Assembly (NCBI RefSeq): GCF_014205765.1
Contig: NZ_JACIIZ010000010.1
Location: forward strand, 186,001 to 250,000
DNA length: 64,000 bases
Reading direction: 5' to 3'
Origin: Nitrospirillum iridis
GTDB lineage: Bacteria > Pseudomonadota > Alphaproteobacteria > Azospirillales > Azospirillaceae
The translations under genes and the position numbers were made by a program. The notes under the pieces are model-generated. The model did not search any database and was not told the origin of the DNA. It worked only from the letters and a program-made list of their open reading frames with translations. Within the stretch, counting starts at the first letter, position 1; each line of letters starts with the position of its first letter. Shown piece after piece: positions 17,874 to 27,470 of the stretch.

Positions 17874-19571
17874 TCAGGCGGCCCGCACGGTCGCCAGGAA
17901 ATCCTGGACTTCCGTTCTCAGGCGCTGTGAATCGCCGGCAAGCTGGTTGGCCGAGGCCAGGACCTGTTCCGCCGCCGCCCCGGTCATGCCGGCGGCGTCC
18001 GAAACACCGGTGATGGTCTCGCTGACATCCTGGGTGCCTTGGGCCGCTTCCTGCACATTGCGGGCGATCTCCCGTGTCGCCGCCCCCTGCTCCTCCACCG
18101 CCGATGAGATGCCGGTCGAAATGCCCTGTATCTGGTTGATGACTTGGGCGATGTCGTCAATCGCCGTGACGGTGCGGCGGGTCTCCTCCTGCACCGTCGC
18201 GATCTGCTGGCTTATCTCGCTGGTCGCGCGGGCGGTTTGGCCGGCCAAGCTCTTGACCTCACCGGCCACCACGGCGAAGCCCTTGCCGGCCTCCCCCGCG
18301 CGCGCGGCTTCGATGGTCGCGTTGAGCGCCAGAAGATTGGTCTGCGCCGCGATGGCGTCGATGAGCTGCACGACCTCGCCGATGCGGTCCGCCGCCGTCG
18401 CCAAACCCTGGACCAGGCCGGTACTGCGAACGGCGCCATCCGACGCGACATTGGCGATGCGGGTGGATTCGACCACCTGCCGCGCGATCTCACTGATGGA
18501 GGACGACAGTTGTTCCGACGCGGCGGCCACGGTCTGGACGTTCGACGACGCCTGCTCGGCGGCGGCGGCCACGGTGGTCGCCTGCGCGGTCGCCTCGCTG
18601 GCGGTCGATGACATGCCCCGGGCGGTCTGCTGCAATTCTCCCGACGTCTTGGAAACCGCACGCACGACGTCCATCACCTTGGCCTCGAACGCGTCGGCCA
18701 TGCGGTGCAGGGCCGCACGCTGTTCCTCGACCGCCCTGGCCTCCTGCTCCCGCTGGGCGGCGCGCAGCCGCTCAACCTCCAGCGCGTTGCTCTTGAAGAC
18801 CTGGACACTCCGCGCCATGGCGCCAATCTCATCCCGCCGAGCCTGGCCCGGCACCTCGGCGGAGAGCTCGTTGCCCGCCAGGCGATCCATGACAAGGCGC
18901 AAGGCCGCGATGGGTGCGGTCAGGCCCGCACGGCTGATCCAAAGAGCCAGCAGCAGCGTGAAAAGGACAGCGACACCGGCGCCGATCGCCTGAAGACGGA
19001 TGGTATTTCTGGTATCGGCATTGAGGGCATTGGCGGAATCGGCCGACGCCTTCAACAAATCATTATTGAAGGTCATGAAGTCGGCAAGGGCCTTGTCCAA
19101 GGGGACGCCACACTCAGCCTTGAGCTGTGCCGCAACTTTCATATTCTCATCCGCCGTCACCGCCTTGCGCGCGGCGGTGATGGATGGGCCGCAGCCGGCG
19201 AAACCCTGTTTAACCGCCTTGTCGATCGGATCGAGCCGGCTGGCCCATTCCGGCAGGTTTTTCCGCACGCCGGCGATCAACTCCGCGTACAGCCGCTTGG
19301 CGTCATCAGCCTGAGCCAACAGCTTGGCGTTGCCATCGTCGGTGGTTTCGGTTGCCAGCTGGAAGGCGGCGGCGAGGTAGACGTTGACATAGCGATTGGC
19401 ACGAACAGACATCGTCGCGGATCGGTCTACCCGCGTGATAAGGTCGGAATAGGCGTTATCAACTGCGGTCATCCGCATAGCGCTGACCACGATCAATCCA
19501 ATCACGACCACTGAAAATATTCCAACAACCACGTTTATTTTGTTGGAGATACGCAAATTCTCAAGTAGCAT
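17874..19571 (-). CDS. methyl-accepting chemotaxis protein
   Basis: A 565-residue chemoreceptor. It has a first transmembrane helix at about residues 11-30, a periplasmic helical-bundle sensor of roughly 150 residues, a second transmembrane helix ([19 protein letters not shown]), a HAMP domain ([23 protein letters not shown]) and a long signalling domain. The hairpin tip contains the conserved [20 protein letters not shown] and [12 protein letters not shown]. The sensor includes two cysteines (FAGCGPS, KAECGVP). It ends in TVRAA without an obvious CheR-tethering pentapeptide. The start is preceded by AAAGGCAGC. The ligand is unknown. It stands alone, followed by a hairpin. Confidence 0.95.
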   Translation of the reverse strand: MLLENLRISNKINVVVGIFSVVVIGLIVVSAMRMTAVDNAYSDLITRVDRSATMSVRANRYVNVYLAAAFQLATETTDDGNAKLLAQADDAKRLYAELIAGVRKNLPEWASRLDPIDKAVKQGFAGCGPSITAARKAVTADENMKVAAQLKAECGVPLDKALADFMTFNNDLLKASADSANALNADTRNTIRLQAIGAGVAVLFTLLLALWISRAGLTAPIAALRLVMDRLAGNELSAEVPGQARRDEIGAMARSVQVFKSNALEVERLRAAQREQEARAVEEQRAALHRMADAFEAKVMDVVRAVSKTSGELQQTARGMSSTASEATAQATTVAAAAEQASSNVQTVAAASEQLSSSISEIARQVVESTRIANVASDGAVRSTGLVQGLATAADRIGEVVQLIDAIAAQTNLLALNATIEAARAGEAGKGFAVVAGEVKSLAGQTARATSEISQQIATVQEETRRTVTAIDDIAQVINQIQGISTGISSAVEEQGAATREIARNVQEAAQGTQDVSETITGVSDAAGMTGAAAEQVLASANQLAGDSQRLRTEVQDFLATVRAA

Positions 19572-19747
19572 TTTGCTGCCTTTGGATTTTTATTGATTTT
19601 CTGGGTGCTCTATTTCAGCGGGCGCTTGTGGAAACTGGCGCACACGGCAAGAAACAGAGTGACAGGTTTTGGAACGTTCCACGCCATGACAGCGATGTCC
19701 CCTTCCGGGACATTACGGCGGCTGCGTCAACCCAACAACAAAAACAA

Positions 19748-19773
19748 TATGATAAATACAGGTATTTATCATA
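19748..19773. promoter_or_regulatory. 26-bp near-perfect inverted repeat, operator candidate
   Basis: Two 12-base AT-rich arms (19748-19759 and 19762-19773) are perfectly complementary around a two-base centre. It lies 177 bases upstream of the chemoreceptor start in a 346-base gene-free stretch. Such tight, AT-rich dyads usually bind a dimeric regulator. The same stretch holds TGGAACGTTCCA (19670-19681, fully palindromic) and a seven-base hairpin at 19695-19713, but no gene. Confidence 0.5.
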
Positions 19774-19832
19774 CATATCCAATTATGGACCCACAGCACT
19801 GCTATAGCCGGCCCTGGCTCATAGACGGGCGC

Positions 19833-19870
19833 CTTCACGCCCAAAGGCGATTTCGCCTTCGGGCGTGAAG
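19833..19870. terminator. extended hairpin after the alpha/beta hydrolase gene
   Basis: A ten-base outer stem (19833-19842 with 19861-19870) encloses a further GGCGA/TCGCC stem, giving a long hairpin 48 bases past the leftward hydrolase stop. There is no T tract after it in the leftward direction. It could be a terminator or a stand-alone repeat. Confidence 0.45.
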
Positions 19871-19917
19871 CTCTAAAATTTCCCGCTACTGATGCAAAAA
19901 GCCCCTTTGTGGATTAC

Positions 19918-20838
19918 CTACTTGCGGTGGAGTTGCACCGGTCCGGTGTCGGCCAAGCGTCCGCGCAGGATCTGCAGGGCGGCCGCGTCGCCGGCGGCAT
20001 GGGCCCGCATGAACAGGATGGACAAGGATACCGCGGCGGCCAGCGCCTCCTCCTGCCGGGGGCCCGGTAGTTCAGGCCGGCAAATGCCGCCACCGAAATA
20101 GTGGTCAACCCCCGCCAACACCGCCGCGTACCGCTCGCCACCCGGCGCCGCCTCGTCATAGGCCGCCAGGTGACCGCGCCAATCCGTCATACCCGGGGGC
20201 ATGTCGCGGTCCCCTGTCTGGATCAGGGCGGGCACCGCCAGCGTGGCGTAGTCGCCCGCCCGCACAAATCCGCCATCCACCCCCGGTGGTGAAAACGCCA
20301 CCGCGACCTGGGCGCGCGGGTCGCGCAGGGGCAGGGACACCCCCTCCGGCACAGCCGGAGAGGCGCCCCCCAGGACCAGCGCGATCAAGGCGCCGTAGGA
20401 ATGACCCGCCGCGATGTAGGGCCCGCCCAGATGCGCCGACAACACCCGGACATCCTCGATACGCGCTGGCCAACTGGCCAGGCCAGGGAAAGAGGCCTGG
20501 TCCGGATGGTCTGTCGAATCGACATGTAGGGGGGCGAAGACGCTATAGCCGGCACGCCCCCACGCTTCGATGACGGATTGATACTTCCACGGCGCCGACA
20601 GGGCGCCGTGGGAGAACAGCACGCGCCCCCGTTCCCCCGCGACGATCCAGGTGCGCACATCCACGGCGCGGCCAGCGGCGGTGCGCAGCGTCAACCGGCC
20701 CGCCTCCGCCCGGGCGGGACGCACCCGCCCCGCCACCGCCGCCGTGGCCACGCCCGCGAGGAAGCCGCGACGCCCCACACGGGAACCGAAACCCATCACA
20801 CCCATCGCCCCATCCCCCGACGCGCGCCGCGTCCTCAC
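19918..20838 (-). CDS. Tat-exported alpha/beta hydrolase
   Basis: A 306-residue hydrolase with a twin-arginine leader (GRRGFLAGVATAAVAGRVRPARA) and an alpha/beta-hydrolase domain. The oxyanion region is VLFSHGALSAPWKY, the nucleophile is in AAGHSYGALIAL, the acid is near IQTGDRDMP and the histidine is in GVDHYFGGG. It resembles exported dienelactone-hydrolase or lipase-like enzymes. The GTG start overlaps the TGA of the amine oxidase gene (GTGA) and has GGAAAAGG upstream; an ATG 11 codons later, just before the Tat motif, is also possible. It is translationally coupled to the flavin amine oxidase, so both probably act on one exported substrate in the periplasm. Confidence 0.85.
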   Translation of the reverse strand: MRTRRASGDGAMGVMGFGSRVGRRGFLAGVATAAVAGRVRPARAEAGRLTLRTAAGRAVDVRTWIVAGERGRVLFSHGALSAPWKYQSVIEAWGRAGYSVFAPLHVDSTDHPDQASFPGLASWPARIEDVRVLSAHLGGPYIAAGHSYGALIALVLGGASPAVPEGVSLPLRDPRAQVAVAFSPPGVDGGFVRAGDYATLAVPALIQTGDRDMPPGMTDWRGHLAAYDEAAPGGERYAAVLAGVDHYFGGGICRPELPGPRQEEALAAAVSLSILFMRAHAAGDAAALQILRGRLADTGPVQLHRK

Positions 20839-22301
20839 GCCTTTTCCAGGATTTCCAAAGCGGCGGCCTCACCCGTCTCCATGGCGGATTCCATGCCATG
20901 TTCCAGCCGCCGAAGGTGTTCGCCCGCGAAGTGGATGCGCCCCACCGGCTTGCCCATTTCCGTCGCGAAGCGCTTGACCTGCCCGGGGCCGAAGACGTGC
21001 TTGTTGCCCCTGACATAGGGGTTGCGACCCCAGCTGTAGCCCAGGATGTACTCCAGGGATCCGACCATCGATGGCCGCACCTTGGCCAGTTCGGCCCTGA
21101 CGAGGTCGGACTGCAGCTCGACCTCGCGGTCGTCCCAGCGCGTGGCGCCGTCGCCGTTGACCCAGACGATCAGCGTGTCGATGGCGCCCGTCTCCGGGCT
21201 TTTCAGGGCGAAGGCGCGTTCGAACGGCAGATCGGTCCACAATGACGGCGGCAGGCCATCCTTTTCCCAGTACGGCTTGGTGATACGGAAATGGAATTGG
21301 GTGGTGGCGGAGTACAGGGCGCCGGCGATGGCGTCCGCCTGTGCGTCCGGCAGGCCCGGGGTGAAGCGGATGTTGCGCACCGCCGAATAGGGGGCGGCCA
21401 CCACCAGGTGCTTGCCGGTCAGCACGTCGCCATTGGCCAGCTGCACGCGGACCTTGTCATCGCCCTGGTCCACGGCGACGGCCGGGCTGAGCAGGCGCAC
21501 CGGGGTCTTCAGCGCAGCGGCCATCGCCTTGGGCAGCACGTCGGAACCACCGACGATGTAGCTGCGCTCCATGTTGTTGACGCCGTACTGCGGCTTGTTG
21601 GGGTCGGTGAAACCCTCCGCCCGGGCGCGGGCCAGGTCACGGAAGATGCTGAGGGCCGAGATGCTTTCCAGGCTGGGGCCGTTGACGTCGATGTCGGCCA
21701 GGCGGATGGCCGCCTCGGAGACGCCCTTGGCCCGCATGAACTCCGCCGCCGACACGTCATAGGCGAGGTTGGACGGGTCCAGCCAGGCCGCGGTGTCCTT
21801 GAAGGGCAGCCAGCGCTGGAACAGGCCGGTTTGCAGGATGTAGGGCAGGATGGTCCGCTCCGCCCCGCGCGTCATGTTGACGGGGGCGGTGGCCCAATCC
21901 TCTGGCCGGAGGGAGGCGCCGTTGACATGCAGCAGGAAGTCCGTCGGGATGCCGCCCTTGTTGGTCAGGCCGACGTTCAGGCGGGAACAGGCGTCCCGCA
22001 CGCGACCATACAGCGCCCCAACCTCACTGGCGCCGAGTTCCGCCTGGTAGCCGTCCGCCCGGCCGGTGCGCAACCGGCCACCGACGCGATCCGACGCCTC
22101 GACCACCTGCACCGACAACCCCTGCCCTTCCAGAATGGCGGCGGCGTTCAGGCCGGCCAAACCAGCGCCGATGATGACGACATCGACGCTTTGCGGCCCC
22201 TTGGCCCAAGCGCGGGCGGAGCCCAACAGCGGCGCGGACGCGAGCAGACCACCGACGACGGCGCGACGGGAGGGAAGAAAGGAGCGGACACCCTGGGACA
22301 T
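20835..22301 (-). CDS. flavin-containing amine oxidase, exported
   Basis: A 488-residue flavin monoamine oxidase. It has a Tat-like leader (LPSRRAVVGGLLASAPLLGSARAWA), a Rossmann motif VVIIGAGLAGLNAAAIL, GRLRTGRADGYQAELGAS for FAD binding, and the C-terminal GRIHFAGEHLRRLEHGMESAMETGEAAA FAD signature. The position that normally follows FAGE with T/H-S is H-L-R here. It oxidises amines or related substrates to imines in the periplasm. The start is the ATG before the leader with GGAAAGA upstream. It overlaps the downstream hydrolase by four bases and is divergent from the DUF3089 gene. Confidence 0.88.
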   Translation of the reverse strand: MSQGVRSFLPSRRAVVGGLLASAPLLGSARAWAKGPQSVDVVIIGAGLAGLNAAAILEGQGLSVQVVEASDRVGGRLRTGRADGYQAELGASEVGALYGRVRDACSRLNVGLTNKGGIPTDFLLHVNGASLRPEDWATAPVNMTRGAERTILPYILQTGLFQRWLPFKDTAAWLDPSNLAYDVSAAEFMRAKGVSEAAIRLADIDVNGPSLESISALSIFRDLARARAEGFTDPNKPQYGVNNMERSYIVGGSDVLPKAMAAALKTPVRLLSPAVAVDQGDDKVRVQLANGDVLTGKHLVVAAPYSAVRNIRFTPGLPDAQADAIAGALYSATTQFHFRITKPYWEKDGLPPSLWTDLPFERAFALKSPETGAIDTLIVWVNGDGATRWDDREVELQSDLVRAELAKVRPSMVGSLEYILGYSWGRNPYVRGNKHVFGPGQVKRFATEMGKPVGRIHFAGEHLRRLEHGMESAMETGEAAALEILEKA

Positions 22302-22577
22302 GGAATCGGTCTTTCCGGCCTTGATTGGGGGAAAAGGCCGCGCGGATGGGCGGCGGGCGCACCATCCCCAACGGCAAGCCCTGATGCTCCGCCCATCACA
22401 ACGGGAACCAAAGCCCGATCGGCAGGCTGTCCGCGTGGCGGATACCAGGGCGGCCGCGCGGCTACCCTCTTGCCAACGCCATAGGCTATCCACCCAGCGG
22501 TCAGGATGTCATGGGCCGAAACCGGTGAACGGGCCGAAATGTTAATCGTTATGGATCATAGCTGTGGAAGGTCCACC

Positions 22578-23666
22578 ATGAAGATCGCCTCCGCTTGCCT
22601 GCTGGCCCTGGCTCTGGTCTGGCCCGTTGGCCCGACCCTTGCCGCCGACATGGCGGCGCAGCCCTTCAATGAACAAGCGCCGCCCCCGGCGCCCGATTAC
22701 GACCGGCCGGAAAGCTGGGCCGCGCGTCCCGGCGCCCCCGCCGCCGCCGCGGCCGTGCCTGCGGGCGCCAGTCCCGTTGCCAGCGTCACCGCCGGCGTCG
22801 ACGTGTTCTATGTCCATCCAACAACCTATCGCAGCCGCGACCGCTGGAACCAGGATGTGGCCGACGCGACGGTCAACGCCTGGACCGACGCCAGCGTGAT
22901 CGCCCGGCAGGCCAGCGTTTTCAATGGCTGCTGCCGCATTTTCGCGCCCCGGTACCGCCAAGGCTCCTCCCTGGCGTTCAGCACCATGGCGGGCGACGGC
23001 AGCAAGGCGTTCGACCTCGCCTACAGCGATGTGGAGCGGGCCTTCGACCATTACATCGCCCATGAGAACGGTGGGCGCCCCTTCATCCTGGCGGGTCACA
23101 GCCAGGGTGCGGTGCATCTGACCCGCCTGCTGGAACGCCGCATCGACGGCACGCCCCTGGCGCGGCGACTGGTGGCCGCCTACACCATCGGCACCAACCT
23201 GTCGGAGGGGGATTTTCCCCGCACCTACAAGACGCTGGGCATTTGCGACACGCCGACCAAGACCCATTGCGTCATCGGCTGGAATTCCGTGTTGCCCGAG
23301 GCCGACATCGCCCTGTTCGCCAAGGCGGGTGAGGCGCGTTATGTCCAGCGTCACGGCGACAACCCGGGCAAGACGCTGCTGTGCGTCAACCCCTTGACCT
23401 TCGACACGGGCCAACCCGCCGCCACGGCTGAGCAGTCGCAAGGGGCGGTGCCCGGCGACCCAGGCGAAGGCCCGTTGCAGCCCTTGCGGCCACATGCCGT
23501 CGGCGCGCGCTGCGACCGGGGTTACCTGGTGGTGGACCCGGCACCCGACCTGGGGCTCAAGCCCCTGCCCGGCGGCCTGATGCACTACCACGACTACGGC
23601 CTGTTTTATGCCGATATCCGCGCGAACGTCGCGCAGCGCATCCAGGCCTTCAACGCCGGCAATTGA
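22578..23666 (+). CDS. DUF3089 alpha/beta-hydrolase-like protein, secreted
   Basis: A 362-residue protein with a signal peptide (ASACLLALALVWPVGPTLA) and a DUF3089 domain: DVFYVHPTTYRSRDRWNQD, NGCCRIFAPRYRQ, AFDHYIAHENGGRPFILAGHSQGAVHL with the nucleophile serine, and a C-terminal GGLMHYHDYGLFYADIRANVAQRI. It is probably a periplasmic esterase or lipase. An ATG with GGAAGG upstream was chosen over earlier in-frame codons because it starts directly at the signal peptide. It is divergent from the amine oxidase and followed after 66 bases by the cytochrome fusion gene. Confidence 0.88.
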   Translation: MKIASACLLALALVWPVGPTLAADMAAQPFNEQAPPPAPDYDRPESWAARPGAPAAAAAVPAGASPVASVTAGVDVFYVHPTTYRSRDRWNQDVADATVNAWTDASVIARQASVFNGCCRIFAPRYRQGSSLAFSTMAGDGSKAFDLAYSDVERAFDHYIAHENGGRPFILAGHSQGAVHLTRLLERRIDGTPLARRLVAAYTIGTNLSEGDFPRTYKTLGICDTPTKTHCVIGWNSVLPEADIALFAKAGEARYVQRHGDNPGKTLLCVNPLTFDTGQPAATAEQSQGAVPGDPGEGPLQPLRPHAVGARCDRGYLVVDPAPDLGLKPLPGGLMHYHDYGLFYADIRANVAQRIQAFNAGN

Positions 23667-23732
23667 CGCCGGCCCACCAATGAAACGCCGCCCGGGGCGG
23701 CGAAAAACGGGCATGAACCTCTGGGGGACACG

Positions 23733-24962
23733 ATGAACAATCAGGAAGACCGGGCGCGGCGCCCGATCGAGATCGCGTTGGATTACGCGCTGCCGGCACT
23801 GGTGCTGGCGCAGGATGTCCTGACGACACTCATGCCGCGCATGGACAAGATGTCCCCCCTGCGTGAGCAATTGCGTGGGTGGCATTACCTGGTCGGCGGT
23901 CTGCTGTTCCTCCTGGCCATCATCCGCCTGTGGCGTTGGCAGCGGGGGCTGCCGCCGCTGCCAACGCCCGCCCTGCCGCCGCGTGCCCGCGCCTGGGCCA
24001 TGGGCCTGGTGCTGGCGACCTACGGCTGTCTGTGCCTAACCCCCATCCTGGGCGTTTTCGTGGTGTGGAGCCATGGCATGGGCCTGCATTTCGGCCCCTT
24101 GCCCGCCCTGCCCGCGCCCATAGCCGAGGACCGCGACCTTTGGCTGTTCACCGGCTATTTCCATTCGGCCACCGGCACCAGCCTGCTGGTGCTGAAGGCC
24201 ACCATCCTGCTGTCGGCGGTCTACTTCCTGTTCCGGCATGGCAAAGGGCTGTTCACCGCCTTTCCCCGCGGCTTCGGCCTCTACGCCCTGATCAGCATGG
24301 GATGCTCGCTGTTCGCGCTCAGCACCTTCAAATCCTATGACCGGGGACCCGTCGTGGTCGGGGAGTACCTGGCGCTCGCCGCCATCCTCTGGGGTTTGGG
24401 CGCCCTGATCCATCGCCGCCGCGCCGAGCGGCAGCCGCCCACCGGCTACCGGGGCCGGATACCGGCGGCGGTCGCGACACTGGCGCTGATCGGCGTCGGC
24501 CTCTATGGCCCGCATGCCTTGTTCCGCGTTTCACCCTTCGCGACCGGCCATGTGGTCCAGGCCGACAATGGCGCCACGTCGCGGCTGGACCCGCCGGTGG
24601 TCGTCGACCTGCCGCCCGAAACCGACTTCGAACGCCAGGTGCGGGCGGAGACGTTCAAGTGGTGCGTGTTCTGCCACACCATGAACAAGGGCGGCGCCCA
24701 TGGCACTGGCCCCAACCTGTACGCCGTCTTCGGTCAACGCATGGCGGCGGCGCCCAATTACCCCTATGGCGCCAGCCTGGCCGCCCGGGGAAAGACTGGC
24801 GAGGTGTGGACGGATGAGGCCCTGGCCGCCTTCCTGTCCGACCCCGACAAGTTCGCGCCCGGAACCGCCATGGTCGTGTCTTCGGGCAACATCACCGATC
24901 CGGAACGGCTGAAGGCGCTGATCACCATCCTCAAGCGTGAGACGGGATCGGCGGCACCGTGA
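23733..24962 (+). CDS. cytochrome b561-like / cytochrome c fusion
   Basis: The 409-residue protein has an N-terminal membrane domain of about five helices (RGWHYLVGGLLFLLAIIRLWRW, RAWAMGLVLATYGCLCLTPILGVF, HSATGTSLLVLKATILLSAVYFLF, ALISMGCSLFALSTF, VVGEYLALAAILWGLGALIHRR) resembling cytochrome b561. A further helix (VATLALIGVGLYGPHALF) leads to a periplasmic c-type domain with CVFCH, GAHGTGPNLYAVFGQRM and a methionine ligand in GTAMVV. It would move electrons between the quinone pool and a periplasmic partner. Its TGA overlaps a GTG of the next gene. It may serve the nearby flavin oxidases, an inference from position. Confidence 0.82.
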   Translation: MNNQEDRARRPIEIALDYALPALVLAQDVLTTLMPRMDKMSPLREQLRGWHYLVGGLLFLLAIIRLWRWQRGLPPLPTPALPPRARAWAMGLVLATYGCLCLTPILGVFVVWSHGMGLHFGPLPALPAPIAEDRDLWLFTGYFHSATGTSLLVLKATILLSAVYFLFRHGKGLFTAFPRGFGLYALISMGCSLFALSTFKSYDRGPVVVGEYLALAAILWGLGALIHRRRAERQPPTGYRGRIPAAVATLALIGVGLYGPHALFRVSPFATGHVVQADNGATSRLDPPVVVDLPPETDFERQVRAETFKWCVFCHTMNKGGAHGTGPNLYAVFGQRMAAAPNYPYGASLAARGKTGEVWTDEALAAFLSDPDKFAPGTAMVVSSGNITDPERLKALITILKRETGSAAP

Positions 24963-25000
24963 ACCCCCTCCCCTTTCCGGTCCTCCGCAGGAGCCGCCGC

Positions 25001-26263
25001 ATGCGCCGCATCCGTTTCCTTCTGCTTCTGGCACCGCTGCTGTTCGCCCAGCCGGTCTGCTCCCACGCGGCGGAGGCGACCGACGCGGCGGAAGCGCTCT
25101 ACCGCCAGCGCCTGGCGGCGCTGATGGGGGGGGCGGCACCGGAATCGATCTACCAGCCGCTGGAGGACGTGCCGGGGGTGCCCGCGTCGACCGCCTTGCC
25201 ACGCGCGCCGTCCGTCCGATCGGGCACCCACCCCTCCATCATCGGCGGCATCCGCGCCGGGGCGCTGGCCGCCGCCGAGGCGTATGCCGCCGACAGCAAA
25301 GCCAGCGCCTTCCTGGTATGGCATCAGGGCGAGCTGGTGGCCGAGCGCTACTTCGATGGGGTGACGGCCACCACCCCGCTGCCCTCCAAATCGCTGTCCA
25401 AGCCACTGGCGGCGGTGGCGGTGGGCCGGGCCATCTTCCTGGGCTACATCCGATCACTGGACCAGCCGGTGGCCGACTTCATCCCGGAATGGCGGGGAAC
25501 CCCCAAGGCGGCGATCCTGGTCCGGCACCTGCTGGACATGCGGTCCGGGCTGCTGGACCAGGGCGTCAGCGCGGATCCCGACAGCCCGTGGAACCGCGCC
25601 TACCTCAGCCCCGACCACGGGCGTTACATTGTCGCCGACTACCCCATGACCGACGCGCCCGGGACGCGCTTCGCCTATTCCAACGCCACGGCCGATCTGG
25701 TCGCCCTGGTGGTGGAGCGCGCCACTGGCCGGCGCTACGCCGAATTCCTGGGGCATGAGGTGCTGTCGCCCATCGGATCGCCCGGCGGCGTCATCTGGGT
25801 AAGCCAGGCAGCCGGGTTGGCCCACTCCGGCTGCTGCATCCTGTTGCCGGCGGAAAGCTGGCTACGGCTGGCCCGCCTGCTGCTGGAGGATGGCGTGGCG
25901 GATGGCCGGCGCATCCTGCCGCCCTTCTACGTGCGCGGGATGGTGACGCCAACGGCTGAGAACCCGCGCTATGGCCTGGGGGTGTGGGTGGCCGGCCCTT
26001 ATGTGGAGCGGCGGGGATTCGGCGCCCCGGGCGCGCCCGGCCCCAGCGTCCGCCACGGCGAGCCTTACCTGGACCGCGATCTCTATCTGTTCGATGGCAA
26101 CGGCAACCAGACCGTCCATGTCTCGCCCGCCACCGGCCTGATCGTGCTGCGCATGGGGCCGACGCCCCCCAAGTCCCTGGACTGGGACAATGCCCGGCTA
26201 CCCAATCTGCTGCTGCGCGGCCTGGTCGCTCCGCCCCCGCTGGCGCCGCAGCCCATCCCTTAA
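25001..26263 (+). CDS. serine hydrolase, beta-lactamase/class C PBP-like
   Basis: A 420-residue secreted protein with a signal peptide (RIRFLLLLAPLLFAQPVCSHAA). It has the SxxK catalytic motif in PLPSKSLSKPLAAVAVG and the YxN motif in RFAYSNATADL, followed by the ERATGRRYAEFLGHEVLSPIG context usual for EstB-like esterases. The C-terminal GNGNQTVHVSPATGLIVLRMG takes the place of the KTG-like box. It may hydrolyse esters or amides in the periplasm. The ATG with AGGAG eight bases upstream is preferred to a GTG overlapping the cytochrome gene stop, which would add 14 residues. Confidence 0.88.
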   Translation: MRRIRFLLLLAPLLFAQPVCSHAAEATDAAEALYRQRLAALMGGAAPESIYQPLEDVPGVPASTALPRAPSVRSGTHPSIIGGIRAGALAAAEAYAADSKASAFLVWHQGELVAERYFDGVTATTPLPSKSLSKPLAAVAVGRAIFLGYIRSLDQPVADFIPEWRGTPKAAILVRHLLDMRSGLLDQGVSADPDSPWNRAYLSPDHGRYIVADYPMTDAPGTRFAYSNATADLVALVVERATGRRYAEFLGHEVLSPIGSPGGVIWVSQAAGLAHSGCCILLPAESWLRLARLLLEDGVADGRRILPPFYVRGMVTPTAENPRYGLGVWVAGPYVERRGFGAPGAPGPSVRHGEPYLDRDLYLFDGNGNQTVHVSPATGLIVLRMGPTPPKSLDWDNARLPNLLLRGLVAPPPLAPQPIP

Positions 26264-26302
26264 GACCGGCTGACGGGCAGGCCGCCCGTCAGCCGCATAC
26301 CA

Positions 26303-27310
26303 TCAGCGTGGGGCCGCCGGCGTGGTCGCCCCGGTGGTCGCCCCCTGGGCGTCCAGCCACCACAGGAATTCCTGCAGGAAATGGTCCGACGTGCTGCCCT
26401 GCGGCTTCATGCCAAAGCCGTGGTTGCCGCGAAAATAAAGGTGTAGCTCAGGCCGATAGCCGGCGGCGAACAGCGCGTCATAAAAGCGGCGCACGCCCTG
26501 GCCGACGAACACGTCGTCCTGGGCCATGGCCAGAAAGAAGGGCGGCAGGCGGCCGGGTGCCGGCTTGGCTGGCGGTGCCAGCCAGGGCTCCGTCGGCGTC
26601 CCCGGTTCCGGCGGCAGGTTGGCGGGCGGCAGATTGTACTCACCGGTGGTGAAGGCCCCACCATAAATGGGTGCCACGTAATCCGGCCGGTCGGCCGGAA
26701 CGGGATTCAACCCCATCATCGACACGACATGCGCCCCGGCGGAAAAGCCGATGGCCGCCACCCGGTGCGGGTCGATGCCATAATCGCGGGCGCGGTCACG
26801 GATGCGCTTCAGCGCCTGGATCCCGTCCGCCACGCCCGGGTCGCCCTGCACCTCCACCGGCACGCCCTGGAACCGGCGCCGGATATCGTCCTCCGGCCCG
26901 TCCTGCTGGACCAGACGGTATTTCAGAATGAAGGCGGCCACCCCACGCTCCGCCAGCCACTCGGCGACCGCCACTCCCTCGTTACGGATGGCCAGGAAAC
27001 GGAAGCCGCCACCGGGGGCGATAATGACGGCGGCGCCGGTGGCGCGGGCCGGGTCGGGCAGATAGGCCTGGTAAATCGGATCGGTGACGTTGGTCACCCG
27101 CTCGCCATCCGGGCTGGTGGCCTCAACCACCGGCCGGGCGGCCTTGCCCGGCCAATCGGCGGCCAAGGGCGCGGGCCCGGGCCACAGCCGTTCAGGGGCC
27201 AGGACCCGCACGGCCTGGCCGGCAACGGCGGCCGGCGTATCGGCACGGGCGACCGCCAACGGCGGCGCCAGCATCGTCGCCGCGCACAGGATCATCGCCA
27301 AACGTTTCAT
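26303..27310 (-). CDS. secreted alpha/beta hydrolase, acetyl-esterase type
   Basis: A 335-residue protein with a signal peptide (MILCAATMLAPPLAVARA) and an esterase/lipase domain of the acetyl xylan esterase or BD-FAE kind: AAVIIAPGGGFRFLA oxyanion loop, nucleophile in VAAIGFSAGAHVVSM, acid near MAQDDVFV, histidine in RGNHGFGM. It likely removes acetyl or other acyl groups from a carbohydrate or small ester. GGGGGA precedes the ATG. It faces the serine hydrolase gene and lies downstream of the aldehyde dehydrogenase, separated by repeat copy A. Confidence 0.88.
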   Translation of the reverse strand: MKRLAMILCAATMLAPPLAVARADTPAAVAGQAVRVLAPERLWPGPAPLAADWPGKAARPVVEATSPDGERVTNVTDPIYQAYLPDPARATGAAVIIAPGGGFRFLAIRNEGVAVAEWLAERGVAAFILKYRLVQQDGPEDDIRRRFQGVPVEVQGDPGVADGIQALKRIRDRARDYGIDPHRVAAIGFSAGAHVVSMMGLNPVPADRPDYVAPIYGGAFTTGEYNLPPANLPPEPGTPTEPWLAPPAKPAPGRLPPFFLAMAQDDVFVGQGVRRFYDALFAAGYRPELHLYFRGNHGFGMKPQGSTSDHFLQEFLWWLDAQGATTGATTPAAPR

Positions 27311-27335
27311 TTCGTCCCCCCTGTTCTTATACCGA

Positions 27336-27457
27336 CGGTATTTGAACGTGACCGGTCAAATACCGCCCCTCAATCGCCGGGCGCGACCATCCGGTCGCTT
27401 GGCTTCCTCGCCTTCCAGTCCGCTACGCTCCCCGGCAAGCTCCGGCGGCCCCGACCG
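27336..27457 (+). repeat. intergenic hairpin repeat, copy A
   Basis: It opens with a stem-loop (27336-27365), continues with CTCAATCGCCGGGCG, a six-base stem GCGACC/GGTCGC capped by ATCC, then CTTGGCTTCCTCG and CTCCGGCGG. The order and spacing match four other copies in the window. It fills the gap between two leftward genes and lies antisense to them. The terminal hairpin seen in other copies is missing or eroded here. Confidence 0.8.
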
Positions 27458-27470
27458 ACACGTCCATGGT

